From Euclidia mi (lineage: Eukaryota; Arthropoda; Insecta; Lepidoptera; Erebidae): a stretch of DNA of 64,000 nt. The stretch lies in assembly GCA_944739405.2 (NCBI GenBank), contig OX123186.2, positions 37,495,551 through 37,559,550 on the forward strand, given 5' to 3'. This document shows, piece by piece, positions 22,281 through 33,863 of this stretch; within the stretch, counting starts at the first letter, position 1, and the number at the start of each line of letters is the position of its first letter. The notes below the pieces were generated by a model that worked only from the letters and a program-made list of their open reading frames with translations, was not told where the DNA came from and searched no databases. The position numbers were made by a program, and so were the translations under genes.

Positions 22281-24029
22281 ATGTGTACAAATCGTGGTAG
22301 TTTAAAAGTAGTAATTATAAATAAGTTGTAATAATATATTCCAAAATACGAATGAAATTAAATACAGTTTAGAAATGTAAAAATAAAATGCTTCAAAAAA
22401 AGTAGTCTGGTATTTTCTCACTGCTAAATAACTGAAACATTTAAAAAATACTAGTAACTTCGTAAGGTAAAACAAACTAATTGAAAAAGTATGTAAACAA
22501 TGATGCAAACAACAAAGAAATAATGACTAACAACATTTAATCTTTTCCGCGAGACACGTTTAGCGTTGCAAACAAAGCCTTCAGTAATACATTTTTGTGT
22601 AAGCTAAGCTAAGAAAATTGCAGGCACCTAATTTAGGGACATTATAAAGTCAACTTAAAGTGACATAGAGTTAGTTAGAGCATATGCAATATCCTTATCA
22701 TGCAATACACTTAGATAATAGAAGAACAAAAATGCATGCTTCTTGTCGGAGAATAAAATTCACCTATGTACATTTCTTTGCCATTATGTAAACAGAAGGA
22801 TGTCTTCAGCAGCATAGGATTCTCCTAGCCCGAAGACCTGTAAAAAAATTGCATGATCATACCACCAGGCATATTACCTTATTTCTATTTATAATATTTT
22901 AAGCTTTGCACTTTTCTTTTCGTGTCAACAGCCTTCTATCTTCACGGATATTTTCCTAAATTTTACTTCGGGGAAATAGCCCGTCCCTCGGGAAGTTTAC
23001 ACGGGGACACTAGGCCATCGTACAGGACTCGTAGTGAGTTATTTTTATATAAGTAAATGATGACTACCAGAGACGTGAGTAACATGATATCTACTTCTCA
23101 CCTGTCTGTACGTACGCGCATACTACAAATGCAGATTTTTTATAAACACTGGCATCGTAAAACAACATTCATCTCTGTCTATCTCTTCCGACGTTTGCAT
23201 TCATACACTTTTTTGGCGATATTTTTGTTTCAGATTATCTACACCATCTTTGCGACATAAATTCATAGCTACTCTATATTTTTCACGCTATGCGTCACAC
23301 GCACTCATTTCTCATTTAGTACCTACTCCTTATTCTTTTTTTGAAATTTCTATCATTTATACATTATAAGCAAAACAAGAAAAGAAACATAATAATTTTA
23401 TACTTATACTTTTCCACCAATGATAAGTCAAGTCATGCAGTCGCTTATGGTAAGCGTTTAACCAAACTCTCAAATTAAAAACGCTTATGTTTCGTCTATA
23501 CAAAGGTTCCGCAGATTATTCACTAGTCGGTTTCTATATTGTTTTGGTACGCTTAAAACGACGGATAGGCAAGGATCTCGACTGTTTAAGTGGGATTCTG
23601 TGTTGATACACTTCGCCGGGAGAGCGGAGCATTCATTTTATAGTTTAATATGAAATTTAGTATTATGAAAAAAGGGCTAATTTGATGAGAGGGATTAGGT
23701 TATGAAATGTTGATATTTTTTAAATATTTTTGCTTATTTTTGATTGAAATAAATGTTTACTTAATTTGATAATATAATTATCATGAATATATGAGTCTGA
23801 AAGGTCTGATTCAAAAATTGCTGTTGCAATTTGAAAAAATCTGTTGAAAAGTTAATGTAGTAAAAAATTATTGGTCTGATTATCTGTTATCCTGATGCTG
23901 TGCTGCGCTGAGACCATCGTGGCCGTCTTCGACTGTCGTTGTCCTCGCCGTGATGATTTTTCTAGAAGCAGGGTTCACGTTGTTTCTTGTAAAGATAGTG
24001 ATTATTACGGCGGTCTTTAATCACGAATG
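22281..24029. other. No gene seen
   Basis: AT-rich, with short unrelated open frames only. Bases 23900-24029 are more GC-balanced and probably belong to the decayed 5' part of the LINE that follows, but the frame is lost. No repeats with arms longer than about 15 bases were noticed here. Confidence 0.45.
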
Positions 24030-25145
24030 GATGGCTTCGAATGGACCATATGTATAATCCATATACAAGCATAAAGGTCGTAGTTGACGGTGAATGTTCT
24101 GACGCCTTGTTTGTAAATGCTGGTGTCCTTCAAGGCTGCGTGCTATCGCCTATTTTGTTCCTCCTGCCTATCAATGATATGTTGCTAGACAGCGGCATTT
24201 ATTGTTATGCAGATAACAGCACAGGCGATGCTTTATATACCGGCCGCGCAAACATTTCTCGGGAAAAGTCATCGAGAGCTGAAATAAACTTGTGTCTGAA
24301 ATTGAGACCTCCTTGTAGATGGTCTCAGATTGGGGAAGACTTAGTTTGGTCCAATTTAACCCCACAAAGACACAAATTTGTGTGTTCACCGCTAAAAACT
24401 GCCGTTGGTCGTATGTCCTCGTTTTGAGAGCACCCCCTTAACTGCCTCCTCCAGTATTGGAATACTTAGTGTCGACATATCGAGCAAAGTCCAGTTCCGC
24501 GGTCACTTAGAGGGTAAGGCTAAGTTAGCCTCGAAGAAGCTTGGCGTGCTAAATAGATCGAGACGGTATTTCACTCCGGCCCACCGCTTGCTCCTTTATA
24601 AGGCGCAGGTCCGGCCGCATATGGAATACTGTTCTCACCTTTGGGCAGGGGCACACCAGTACCAGCTTCTCCCTCTGGACCGCATCCAACGAAGAGCCGC
24701 TCGAATTGTCGACTGCCAAGATATTTGCAACCGGTTAGACCCCTTGGCGCTGCGTAGAGATGTAGCCTCGCTATGCATCTTTTATCGCTACTACTATGGA
24801 GAGTGCTCCGAGGAATTGTTCAGATTAATACCTGCCGCCTCTTTCCGCCATCGTTCTTCGCGACAGCATTTCCATCCCCATCATTTAAATGGTTGGCAAT
24901 CCACAACGGTGCGTTTCTCTAGAAACTTTCTGCCTCGCGCTTCTAAACTGTGGAATGATCTGTCGCCTGCGGTATTGCCGAACCAATACGACCTTGAAAC
25001 CTTCAAGAAAAGATTCCGTGTTTCTTTTTAAAAGGACGGCAACGCACTTGTGACTCCTCTGGTGTTGCGGGTGTCCATGGGTGGCGGTAATCGCTTAACA
25101 TCAGGCGATCCGTCTCCTCGTTTGCCCCCTATACCATAAAAAAAG
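24030..25145 (+). mobile_element. 5'-truncated Jockey-like LINE with A-rich tail
   Basis: RT and C-terminal coding sequence (24060-25031), then a compact 3' UTR: 'ggacggcaacgcacttgtga', 'ctcctctggtgttgcgggtg', 'tcaggcgatccgtctcc', 'cgtttgccccctataccat' and an A7 run at 25138-25144. Such a short conserved 3' UTR with terminal A-run marks a retroposed copy. Frame breaks in the middle make it inactive. Confidence 0.8.
24060..25031 (+). pseudogene. LINE reverse transcriptase, catalytic YADD changed to YADN
   Basis: First block (24041-24270): SIKVVVDGECSDALFVNAGV, LQGCVLSPILFLLPINDMLL and GIYCYADNSTGDALYTG. The catalytic pair of the RT palm is normally YADD; here codons 24206-24217 read Y-A-D-N, which would abolish polymerase activity. 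A frameshifted middle part follows (24280-24420). Second block 24405-25031 is a clean C-terminal run of about 200 codons: SSIGILSVDISSKVQFRGHL, KKLGVLNRSRRYFTPAHRLL, LYKAQVRPHMEYCSHLWAGA, LDRIQRRAARIVD, ending FKKRFRVSF. The family is common in insect genomes; I assign it to the Jockey group with moderate certainty. Confidence 0.8.
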
Positions 25146-25293
25146 TAAAATATGAGATTCTGTGCAAAACGGACTGTATTTCGCGTAAATGTGGTATGGT
25201 TCGTTACAAAACTGTGAATTCCGACAATTTTAATGTTTAAATAATTTGATAATTTTTTCCTAAAAGTGCTATATTTTTCCAAAGTTGTTACTT

Positions 25294-25331
25294 TACTCAT
25301 ACTTTAAGATCGTCATCTTAAAGTATGAGTA
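25294..25331. repeat. Perfect hairpin: 17-bp arms, 4-nt loop
   Basis: tactcatactttaagat (25294-25310) and its exact reverse complement (25315-25331) around cgtc. It sits at the left limit of the minus-strand LINE fragment at 25332-27290, so it may mark a rearrangement junction. Confidence 0.85.
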
Positions 25332-25466
25332 GTAGGCAATACCGAATAATTGTATAAGCTGAATGAATATTAATTTTGAATAGGCGATATGAAATATCAC
25401 AAAAATGTTGTACCTTTTCTTCTACCAAAGATTCAAAAGCTTCTTCAAAAATTGGTGAACCTAACA

Positions 25467-25905
25467 TGTGGAACAAGGACCCAACCACTACCTGCGATTT
25501 GATGAACCACAGATACTCGCAAAAGAACACTGTTTTCTTTCAAGGATGATACGAGAGGCTATTGAAATTAAAAAAACACCCTAATTTCAATAGGGAAGAT
25601 GTTTGGAATGTTCCTCCAGCTTGTCACCAGAACACAAAGTCACCAGAAGACCTAAGGACACTATGAGCTCATTCTGCGTAAATACCAGTAGTTGAAAAAT
25701 GTTCGAGTACTTTGAGATAACTTATACATTCAAGAAAAAGACAAATATCACCTCAGTCTGCCGTGAACATGAATTCTGTAAAGAATTCGAAACGTCGGCT
25801 AGTAATAAATTAAAAATGTAGTTTCTAGATCATTCGTTTCAAATGTAATAACTTAGTGAAACCAATACATCGCGATAAAATCCGTAAACTGTAGTTTAAT
25901 TCCAA
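25467..25905 (+). mobile_element. 3' fragment of a Penelope-like element
   Basis: Plus-strand sense: HYLRFDEPQILAKEH, RMIREAIEIKKHPNFNRED and VWNVPPA (25485-25625), the C-terminal part of a Penelope GIY-YIG protein, followed by about 250 bases of 3' UTR. The whole block is the counterpart of 61790-62245 (minus). Its limits are set by LINE sequence on both sides (LGSPIFEE on the left, GLELNY on the right). A hammerhead-like string (ctgtaaagaattcgaaacgt) lies at 25786-25805. Confidence 0.85.
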
Positions 25906-27240
25906 TACTATAATTTAGTTCTAAGCCAAAGGATGTGAATTGATTTTTTAGAAAAGCCATGTTTTGTAATACAGTGTCTACATCGCTTCCCAGGGTTCCA
26001 TCATCTAAATACCACACATAAAATTTTGAATTTAAAAATGATTGGTCCAAAAGGGTCACCTTGTTGGCATCCAACTGCTGAATCCAAAACATTGTCCTTG
26101 TAAAGTAATTTTGTGGAATATCTGTAACATTGCCAAGAAATTTAAAAATTTTAGGTGTTTTTAATTTTGCCTGTACCAACAAAGTGTCCCTATTCACTGA
26201 ATTGAAGGCGTTTTTCACGTCAACCTTAAGAATGACCCCTCCATCACTACTTGCAAGGTTTGTAGAAAGGGCATGTATAGCAGCCTCACAACCCCTCTTG
26301 GGACCAAAACCTAGTTGGTGGGGTTGGAACTTTTCGATAGCTCCCTGCTGTAAAATTTACAGCATATCTTAGCTGCTATACGCCGATATGTGCTGCCCAC
26401 GGCAATGGGACGAATGCCACCATCTCTCTTGTTTAAGGCGCACAAGTTCGCACCATACAAGATTTCAATTATCGCATCGTCCACATTACCGGAGAGCATC
26501 ATATTATTTAGCGCAGTTAGCTCCTTCAGAAGGGTCTCGCCGGCCACACACTAAGTCTTTTAGATGCTGTAGTGTCAAGGCATCAAGGCCACCAACCGAG
26601 CCACTTTATAAGGAGAAAACTGCTGCTAATACATCCTTGGCCGTATTCCGTAGTGATCAAATGTTCTGATTCCCCGTCGGGCGCTTCAGGGAAGGAGATA
26701 TCATCGATAGGCGCTGGATGCTTGCTCTTCAGACCCGCAAGTGTGTCTGGAGAGCAAGGCGCCACCACATCACTACTAAATAACAGTCTAGATGCGCCCC
26801 GAATATCGCGTTCCCTTCATTTGGATTCTACATATTGACTAAGCGATTTCTGCTTGTTAAAATTGAATTTAGAATCCAAAGAGTTGGCCGAAACGTGGCA
26901 GTTATATTTAATTTGGGATTTTAATGTAATTTGGGCTGCCTGACTTTTGTCAACATGTAAAATCCTATAAGGGAAGATCGATAATTGCTCCCAGGCCGTT
27001 ATGGAGTTCTGCCTTACGACAAGATCTATTGCTTTTAGAACCGGAATCGAATGTTTCAATTTTGCTAGGGCTTGCCAAAAAGGAATTTGGGTGATGTCTT
27101 CTGATGCAGATTGTGTAGATATTGGAGGGCCAGGAAATGCATTTTAGGATTTGTGAACTACCAAAATGCACTTTCAGGCCCCGTTTACCTTTAAAAAAAC
27201 TATCCTGGGAACATTGTGGGCAACGCACCAGATCAGATAG
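25906..27240 (-). pseudogene. RLE-type LINE ORF: zinc finger and RT part
   Basis: In reading order: RCPQCSQDSFFKGKRGLKVH (27225-27165), a C2H2-like N-terminal finger used by R2-like LINEs to bind DNA; a decayed spacer (27059-26817, LVVRQNSITAWEQL); a region with PCSPDTLAGLKSKHPAPIDD (26760-26700); ETLLKELTALNNMMLSGNVD and LYGANLCALNKRDGGIRPIA (26540-26420); AFNSVNRDTLL (26205-26175); and VWYLDDGTLGSDVDTVLQNM (26015-25956). The catalytic YLDD (26000-26011) is intact. At least four frame changes or stops separate these blocks. Its plus-strand relative at 20465 supplies the missing C-terminal half of the family. Confidence 0.75.
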
Positions 27241-27290
27241 CGATGCGGCAGGTTGACTTCCGCATTTCCAGAGCCATTATCGTCTTGCAT

Positions 27291-30200
27291 AAGTTGTATT
27301 TACACAATATTTACAAAAATAATGCAATAATAATTAATAAAATATACAAAAGCTCGTAACTGTCAATGTCACTTGCACTGCCTTTTATAATTGGTATAAA
27401 CAATTTGTTTATTGTCGACGGCGGCGGTGTATAGCTTCTTTTTGGTGATACCCACTATTGTTCGGCACTGTTGCAAGCGCCGCGCCGTGTACATTATAAT
27501 ATAATGAAGAACTGATACGATGAGAATCTGAAGGCGTTGTGGGGTGCGCCATATATAGCAATGACATAACATACCTATTGCATGTTTTTCGTTTATAATT
27601 ATATTATGGAATATCACAAAATAAATAAAATTAATTATTGTTGTTATTTATTTAGATTCCGATAGTGTCGTTTAGGTAAATCTAATACATTTTTAAATTA
27701 TGAAAACCAATAAATATAGTATGTGAGCGCCATGACAGCTCCGTTCCGTTTATCAAAGTAACGTAAGTGTTTATATGTTAACTATATATTGGATTCAAGT
27801 ATTAAATGTTGATCAGTTAATTACGGGAAAGTTTTGCGTCTTCGGAGCGGAAGTCAGAAAGCCACTAAGCCAAGGTCGTGGGCATTTTAAGTGAATTGTA
27901 TTAAATTAACTAAGTAAATGTAACGTGAACTTATTAGTCCCATTGATGAATACATGAAACTAATTAATAGATTTCCATTGCTACGAGTACTATAGGATAA
28001 ATTTTAGATGAATACTAAGATCATTCACACTTGAGAAGGATTAATTGTACAGTAAAAGAAGAGTGTAGAAAATTAGAGCCGTGCGTGGGAACCATGAGAA
28101 GAAGGTTATTAGAAGAGTGAAGGTTACGAGCATGGTTAGACCATAATTACTAGACGAGGGGCGTTCTCCTGCAGATGTCTTCATTGCTGATTTCATCATA
28201 CACATATAAACTCCAAGCGTATCTCTCTATTCATTCAATTAAATACAACCCTCTTTTTTGGTGACCTTGGAAAACCGTTTACGGGTTACTCCTCTTCCTG
28301 TATGGGGCGAGCGAGGCCTCGTGTGGCAGTGAGAGACTTTCCCCTGTGGCTTTTGTGGGATATCCTTCTACCCTTATGGGGCGAGAGAGGGCTCCGTGTG
28401 GCAGGAACTGACATTCGCCTATGGGTTTTCAGGGGACACCCACTCAAATCCACCAATGTCCTTCTAAGTGCCGTAGCGGCGCGCCGCCCAAGCTTTATAT
28501 TTAGCCATGACCCCAACGAGAAGACAAATCGTATAGCAGAGGTCAAAATCTGGTTGCTAACCCGTAGAAATCTATTTATAGAAATTTCACAAGGGCTGGC
28601 ATATAATTACACTTAATTGAATTCGTTCAGTAAATAATACATATTCATGGCAAATCTCACTTCACGGAATCCAAGCTGCGTGTTACAAACTCTTTCAAGA
28701 CAAATATTTATGCGGTAAGTATGTAGTGTAGTTTATACTGGATTATGTATTACTTTCGAGATTTATAGGTATGTGGAGTTACCGTAAACGAGTTATTAAA
28801 GGTTTAATTAAAGTACGCTATATCTTAAGTATAAGTACACGAGAAAGCATGGTGAGGTGTTTTAATCGCCCACCACTCAACTGATACATTTATCCCTGGT
28901 TGTTACGAAAACAAGGACACTACGCTTTTACACAACGCCAAATTTTCTAGATTTGATCGCGGTTTGAAACAAATTAGTCCAACTTCGAAAGAGCTTTATG
29001 AGTTTGTTGCATTATAAGTGAAATTGAACGTCAAATCACAACATTGTCCAATAAATGTGCAAATCATGACTCTTTTAACACACAAAAGATGCGAGTTCTA
29101 AAGGCTAGGCTTTTTATTAATTCAAGGCTTACGTCATCACAATCACGTGGTGTAAAGTCATTACACAAATTCGTAATCACCTTGTATACTCCCACTACAC
29201 GTTTCAAACGAACAAATTACACACCTACATAGCTGGATAAAAGATTTAGATGATTAAAGTTTTCAGAACGCTATTCTGTCACGATTGTTTATTACTGTTT
29301 ATACTCGCATGCTGATTCAGGCAACACTCGGGTCTTCTAGAACTTCATACGCAGATGTGGTGGCATATAAACCATGCATACCGTCATGAAAAGAAGTGTC
29401 ATAGAAGCTTTACATCTGCTCATCAGATGACAACAAAGTGATGCAGCAGAACGCGATGCAACGAGGCATAAATAATGTCACCTCATCTGTGCGATCACAT
29501 ATTATGTCGACTGAACCGCTACTTTTCAAGATTCTCGTAACCTGTTAGTTGGTTACTTTCGTTAGCTATAAAAAGTGATCTCCCACACTAGAAATAAACC
29601 TCGTGCCGTGTGACTTCACAAATATTAAAACGAAAGGACACTCATACCCCATAGAACAACTAATATATAAATCACAAAATATTGTCTAGTGTGAACGAAT
29701 TGACAACGCTCAGTATTAAACGACGTGGTCGGGGCCGCTTCCATCGCGCCAATAAAAACAGAATCACGTAGATACGTTATTATTAGAAAAATTGCCATTA
29801 TACAATACCGCAATGAATTCAAATCGGTATGAATTTCAACAATAGCCCGAAGGCCATGGCTATTTAATTAAATCGTGGTAACCGACCGTAAGCTCAAATT
29901 CTAACTACGGGGCGTTTCCATTTATAACACAAGCGAGTATAACTAACAAGGTTATTCTCACTGTGCTAAATAACTGTACGTAGAATTGTAATTGTGTCCG
30001 TACTAGGAATACTGAATGATTTGTTGAATGAATAGTAATATAATATAGATCACACGAGATACCGCCCACGACTTCTGTCGCGTGGGTGTCGGCTCTCCCG
30101 ACAAAAGGTAGTGTATATGTTATTCTTATACACTCGTGTCTCGTGTACGCTAATTACTAGAAATTTTCGCCAGCATCCATTCAGTGGCCTTTACTTGAAA

Positions 30201-30359
30201 AAGTAACAACCACCAAAGTCTCCACCTTGAAAAACTTTAGCATTTACAATGGCTTACATTTATTAGCTAGGTGTCTGTGAGACTAGCAGTGCGTGTGATC
30301 GCAGATTACAAATACAAAGTGTCACTACTTCATTTAATTCTGCGGGTGTTGTAAAAGGT
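27291..30359. other. No gene seen; one imperfect tandem repeat and a short interspersed repeat
   Basis: About 3 kb with no protein family recognised. At 28300-28440 a unit of about 80 bases is repeated twice ('tatggggcgag.gagg.ctc' / 'cgtgtggcag' at 28301-28330 and 28377-28404). At 30050-30110 'cgcccacgacttctgtcgcg' and 'gtgtcggctctcccgacaaa' resemble 44805-44860 and look like the 3' part of a dispersed element. The rest is AT-rich. Confidence 0.5.
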
Positions 30360-30914
30360 AACTAATGTATATACACGAAGCATTGTATCTTTGCGAAGAA
30401 ACAGAAACTCGACATCAAACTCTGTACCAACCCTTCTAGCCAGTGTGGTATGCCAAATCCTCTTATTGACTCACAGTGCAGTTGTGAAGCAAATTAGGGT
30501 TTATTCCACTTTTTTCACCTGGGTGAACAAAGTAGACTTCTTGGTGTCCACATTTCACCTCGGCATTATTTCACCTGGGTGATATCACCCAGGTGAAATC
30601 ACTCGACATTAATCAAGGACTTTGTTCACCTAGGAATTGATTCACCCAGGTGAACAAAGGCGACTTTTTTCATCCATCTTGTGGACTTTTATCACCCACA
30701 TAAAGTATGTTAAAAATGCTTTGAAATCATCAGACAACTTCATATGTAACGTAAATTAGACACAATAACCCAAGAATAATGTAAATTATGGTGCGCAAAA
30801 ATTATATAATTATAATATTGTTATTCCGGTTATGGTAACTTATATTTAAAATAGCACTTTCTGTTGTAATATAAAAAAATGCTGAGGGTGGATTATATTG
30901 TATATAAACATAAA

Positions 30915-31610
30915 GGTTGAAAAAGAAATGATGAACTGCATGGACGAGAGCTTTAAAGCGAAAGGTATAAAGGTTAATGCAAGAAAGACAAAAGAGCTGG
31001 TGTTTGAAATAGCTGAAAGTCTGACTGAGTGTAATATTGCGATTGAAGATGAAAAATAGAGCAAGTCAATGAATTTGTTTATTTGGGTAGCGTGTTAATA
31101 AGAGACGGAGGATGAAAAGGAGATATTGAAAGGAGAGTGACTGCGGGAAATCCTGTAAATGGAACGCTGTATGACTTTATGAACGGCCAGACTGTGCCAA
31201 AAGAGGCGCGATTGGCGGTTCACAATGTAGTACTTGTCCCCACGTTGATGTATGGAAGTGAGACTTGGGTATGGCAGAAAAACATGAAAGTAGAATTAAC
31301 GCAGTTGACATACGGTGACTGGGATTGAGCAAGGAATGCTGAAGTGGTTTGGACGCGTGGAGTGATTGAATGACAAATCAGATATATAAGGCAAATGTGT
31401 TGCGGCAGAACTCGTCGGATATTTGTTGACAAAATTGGGGACGTCCTAAGAAAAGACCGAAGTACCCAGAACCGGCGAGCATGTATCAAGAGAGTGATGA
31501 GTGTAGAGGAAGCTTGTGAGGTTTGTAAGAATAGAAACCAGTGGCGTACTGTTGTCACTGCCTACCCCGACGGGAAAAAGGCGTGAGTATATGTATGTAT
31601 GTATGCGTAA
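30915..31610 (+). pseudogene. LINE fragment (RT C-terminal part), likely SINE partner
   Basis: Plus-strand blocks in shifting frames: EKEMMNCMDESFKAKGIKVN and ARKTKELVFE (30918-31010), RRVTAGNPVNGTLYDFMNGQ, KEARLAVHNVVLVPTLMYGS and ETWVWQKNMK (31132-31290), IEQGMLKWFGRVE (31325-31363), then DKIGDVLRKDRSTQNRRACI and VCKNRNQWRTVVTAYPDGKK (31429-31580) before the stop. The 'LMYGSE.W' region follows the RT palm in many LINEs. After the stop come 'gcgtgagtatatgtatgtat' and TATG repeats. It lies inside the transposon 30498-32564. Clade is uncertain (RTE-like or related). Confidence 0.75.
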
Positions 31611-31769
31611 ATGCATAATACGACTTACTAGCACCTTCTTGTAACAGACTTGTCTCGATGCATAAATTTTCTTCTTTTAATAAATTTGTCGGCTTTTGTT
31701 TCGTCTACGCCTAAAATTACCCCAGCAGAAGCCCGCAATCATTTTATTGATCACTGTCAAATAGCACAC

Positions 31770-31900
31770 AATGTGCCCGGTACGGCAATAGGCTCGCCCC
31801 TTATTACGTGGGACTAAAGCATATCTGGCGAAAAGTGGGTGTAGAAATACACCTCTGCCTACCTCTTCGGGGTTATAGGCGTGAGACTATGTATGTATGT
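31770..31900 (+). mobile_element. SINE 3' half
   Basis: 'gtgcccggtacggcaatagg', 'attacgtgggact', 'cacctctgcctacctcttcg' and 'ataggcgtgagactatgtat' match the body and tail of the SINE at 12605-12855. The tRNA head is missing, so it is 5'-truncated. It sits inside the transposon 30498-32564. Confidence 0.8.
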
Positions 31901-32599
31901 AAATAGCACTCTTCGATGATCACATATCTGTTGGCCATTTTCTTGAAAAGTTGCGATGAACTGATTATAATAATTTATTTTATTTTTGTTTGTGTCCATA
32001 GATGATAAGTGTTAAGTTGAAACAGCATTAATGAATAATACATTAATACTAATAAGTGATTCAATATTTCGGCACTACTGCAAGCACTATGATCATGGAT
32101 CTGCGTGATTATGGCATTTACAACACTGCCAAAATATTAATAGAAACAAAGGTATTTGGTATACTATAACACAAAAGACAAAGTAGAGTTATTGTCAATG
32201 ACCACGAAAGTACCTGTAATTTTTTAAGTAAGTATAGTCTTATATTTGGTATTTTTTCGTACACTCATTGTGTAATAGACATTAAATCTCTTTATCTTTA
32301 TCTTTAAACTGATTTAAATATGAAGTTGCCTGTTAATTTCAAAGCATTTTTAACATTCTTTATGTAGGTGATAATAGTCCACAAGATGGATAGAAAAAGT
32401 CGCCTTTGTTCACCTGGGTGAATCAATTCCTAGGTGAACAAAAGACTCTACGTATGTCGACTCATTTCACCTCCGGCTAACAGCTAGGTGAAATAATGCC
32501 GAGGTGAAATGTGGACACCAAGAAGTCTACTTTGTTCACCCAGGTGAACAAAGTGGAATAAACCCAAATTAGAGGCTCAATTCTAGCAGACTACAAGAG

Positions 32600-33449
32600 G
32601 GTGTAAATATTACTGCTATAAAGAAAAACAGGTACCTAAAGGTAAATACATTTCCAAAAAATTTCAAAAATATATAAATATATTCATACAGTCTAATTAA
32701 TAACCTCCTCTATTTTTTCATCGTATATGAAAGGCAGCCATAAATTTGCATTACTGACATAATATTGAAGGCAAATATGCTGAATACAGATGAATGAGTA
32801 ATCCAACATGGCTACCATAAGGTGCTTATTAGAAAACTTAAATAACGTTTTTACCGTTAGAAATAATAGTAGTCGTTTACACGTCAAACAGCGACGTATT
32901 TAAAATATTGCCATAAAATTATAGTCATGCTAAACTCGAATTCTATGCTTAAACATTCACGAAAAATTTTGTGTTAAATCTGTTATCTTTGTAATTTTAA
33001 TCATCATAAAACTAATACACACCAAAATAAATCAGGCACTTATTCTGAATCAACTAACCTTCAGGGTTTGTCTATCTTTATCGGATATTACTTAAAACTG
33101 TCAAATAATAGTCTGCCTAAATGTGGCCAAAGCTTGACTTTACCAATCCATCCAACGTGATTTAGTAGAGTCTAGAAACGTCACTTAAGTAGGGGCGTAT
33201 GGGTTCTGACCCAAAATAGTGGGCTCGAAAACAAGATACCAAGGCTGGAAGACTTTGGATATTCGTATAACAAATTCAAATCTTAGTATTTGTCTAAAAC
33301 ACATTTACTAATGTGTTTAAAATATACTTACTTCTTTATTTCCCGGCGTTTCGTCGAACATACATTGTCCGTGGTCACGTGTAGGTACCCTTTGTATCGT
33401 AAACGGGTAAGTTACTAAGCGATGATACTAAAAATATTATGAAAAACAA
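32600..33449. other. No gene seen
   Basis: AT-rich, non-coding. It may contain the left part of segment B beyond the point where segment A is overwritten by the Helitron, but there is no second copy in the window to test this. Confidence 0.4.
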
Positions 33450-33863
33450 AGTCTATTCTAATAGATATAATCCCAGAGATTATGTACGCAGAACCATATA
33501 CTGTATTGTATTTAAAAAATCCTAAAAATATTTATTTATATTTAGTGACATACCCATATGAATACTGTGTTTATTATTGCATTAATTTAATTATATTCAA
33601 TTGTTATATTTGATATTATGGACTACTAACCTAATTCAATTGAAATTATTATATATAGTATTTGAGTAACTAAGCACAAAGTCGACATACTTATGTTTGA
33701 TAGTATATTGGCAGTAAGTTCACAAGCACTATTTCAGTTTGACATCATTAATTATTATATCTTTATTTCATCCATTTTCTATTATATTCATTTTATATTT
33801 AATTTTATTCTAATGTTATAATTTATTTATTTATATGTTTATGATTATTTTATTTACTTTATT

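Larger units (their letters stand above)
25332..27290 (-). mobile_element. Second copy of the RLE-type LINE family, minus strand, split by a Penelope fragment
   Basis: Same family as 20465-21970. The minus strand reads from a zinc-finger N-terminus near 27228 through RT at 26550-25906, is interrupted by the plus-strand Penelope piece at 25467-25905, and resumes at 25466-25332 with LGSPIFEEAFESLVEEKVQH, which aligns with LGSPVFEESFDSFLKEKIQN at 20697-20756 of the other copy. The C-terminal third is missing. Confidence 0.8.
30498..32564. mobile_element. DNA transposon with about 250-bp palindrome-rich TIRs and 8-bp target duplication
   Basis: Ends GGTTTATTCCACTTT...AAAGTGGAATAAACC are inverted repeats that extend about 250 bases (30498-30750 and 32315-32564). 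The 8-bp sequence caaattag lies immediately outside both ends (30490-30497 and 32565-32572). Each TIR contains several copies of the self-complementary TTCACCTGGGTGAA, for example 30514-30527 and the 28-bp perfect palindrome at 30570-30597. The interior holds a LINE fragment and a SINE fragment but no transposase, so it is non-autonomous. An 8-bp duplication is shared by hAT, P and Merlin groups; the GG...CC ends do not settle which. Confidence 0.85.
30370..32600 (+). mobile_element. Family X retro-repeat split by a TIR transposon
   Basis: 30385-30497 reads 'ttgcgaagaaacagaaactc', 'cgacatcaaactctgtacca' and 'tgactcacagtgcagttgtg', as in 13793-13895. Its continuation 'agaggctca' resumes at 32571 after the 2.07-kb element. 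In the paralog at 13893 the sequence runs 'ccaaattaagagaggct' without interruption, which is the empty site. Confidence 0.75.

Noticed and set aside
26388..26838. Plus-strand open frames across 26.4-26.8 kb
   Set aside because: They are shadows of the minus-strand RLE-type LINE coding sequence.
30498..30700. CRISPR-like array because of repeated TTCACCTGGGTGAA units
   Set aside because: The units are palindromes at irregular spacing within transposon TIRs of a eukaryotic genome. There is no constant repeat-spacer pattern and there are no cas genes.
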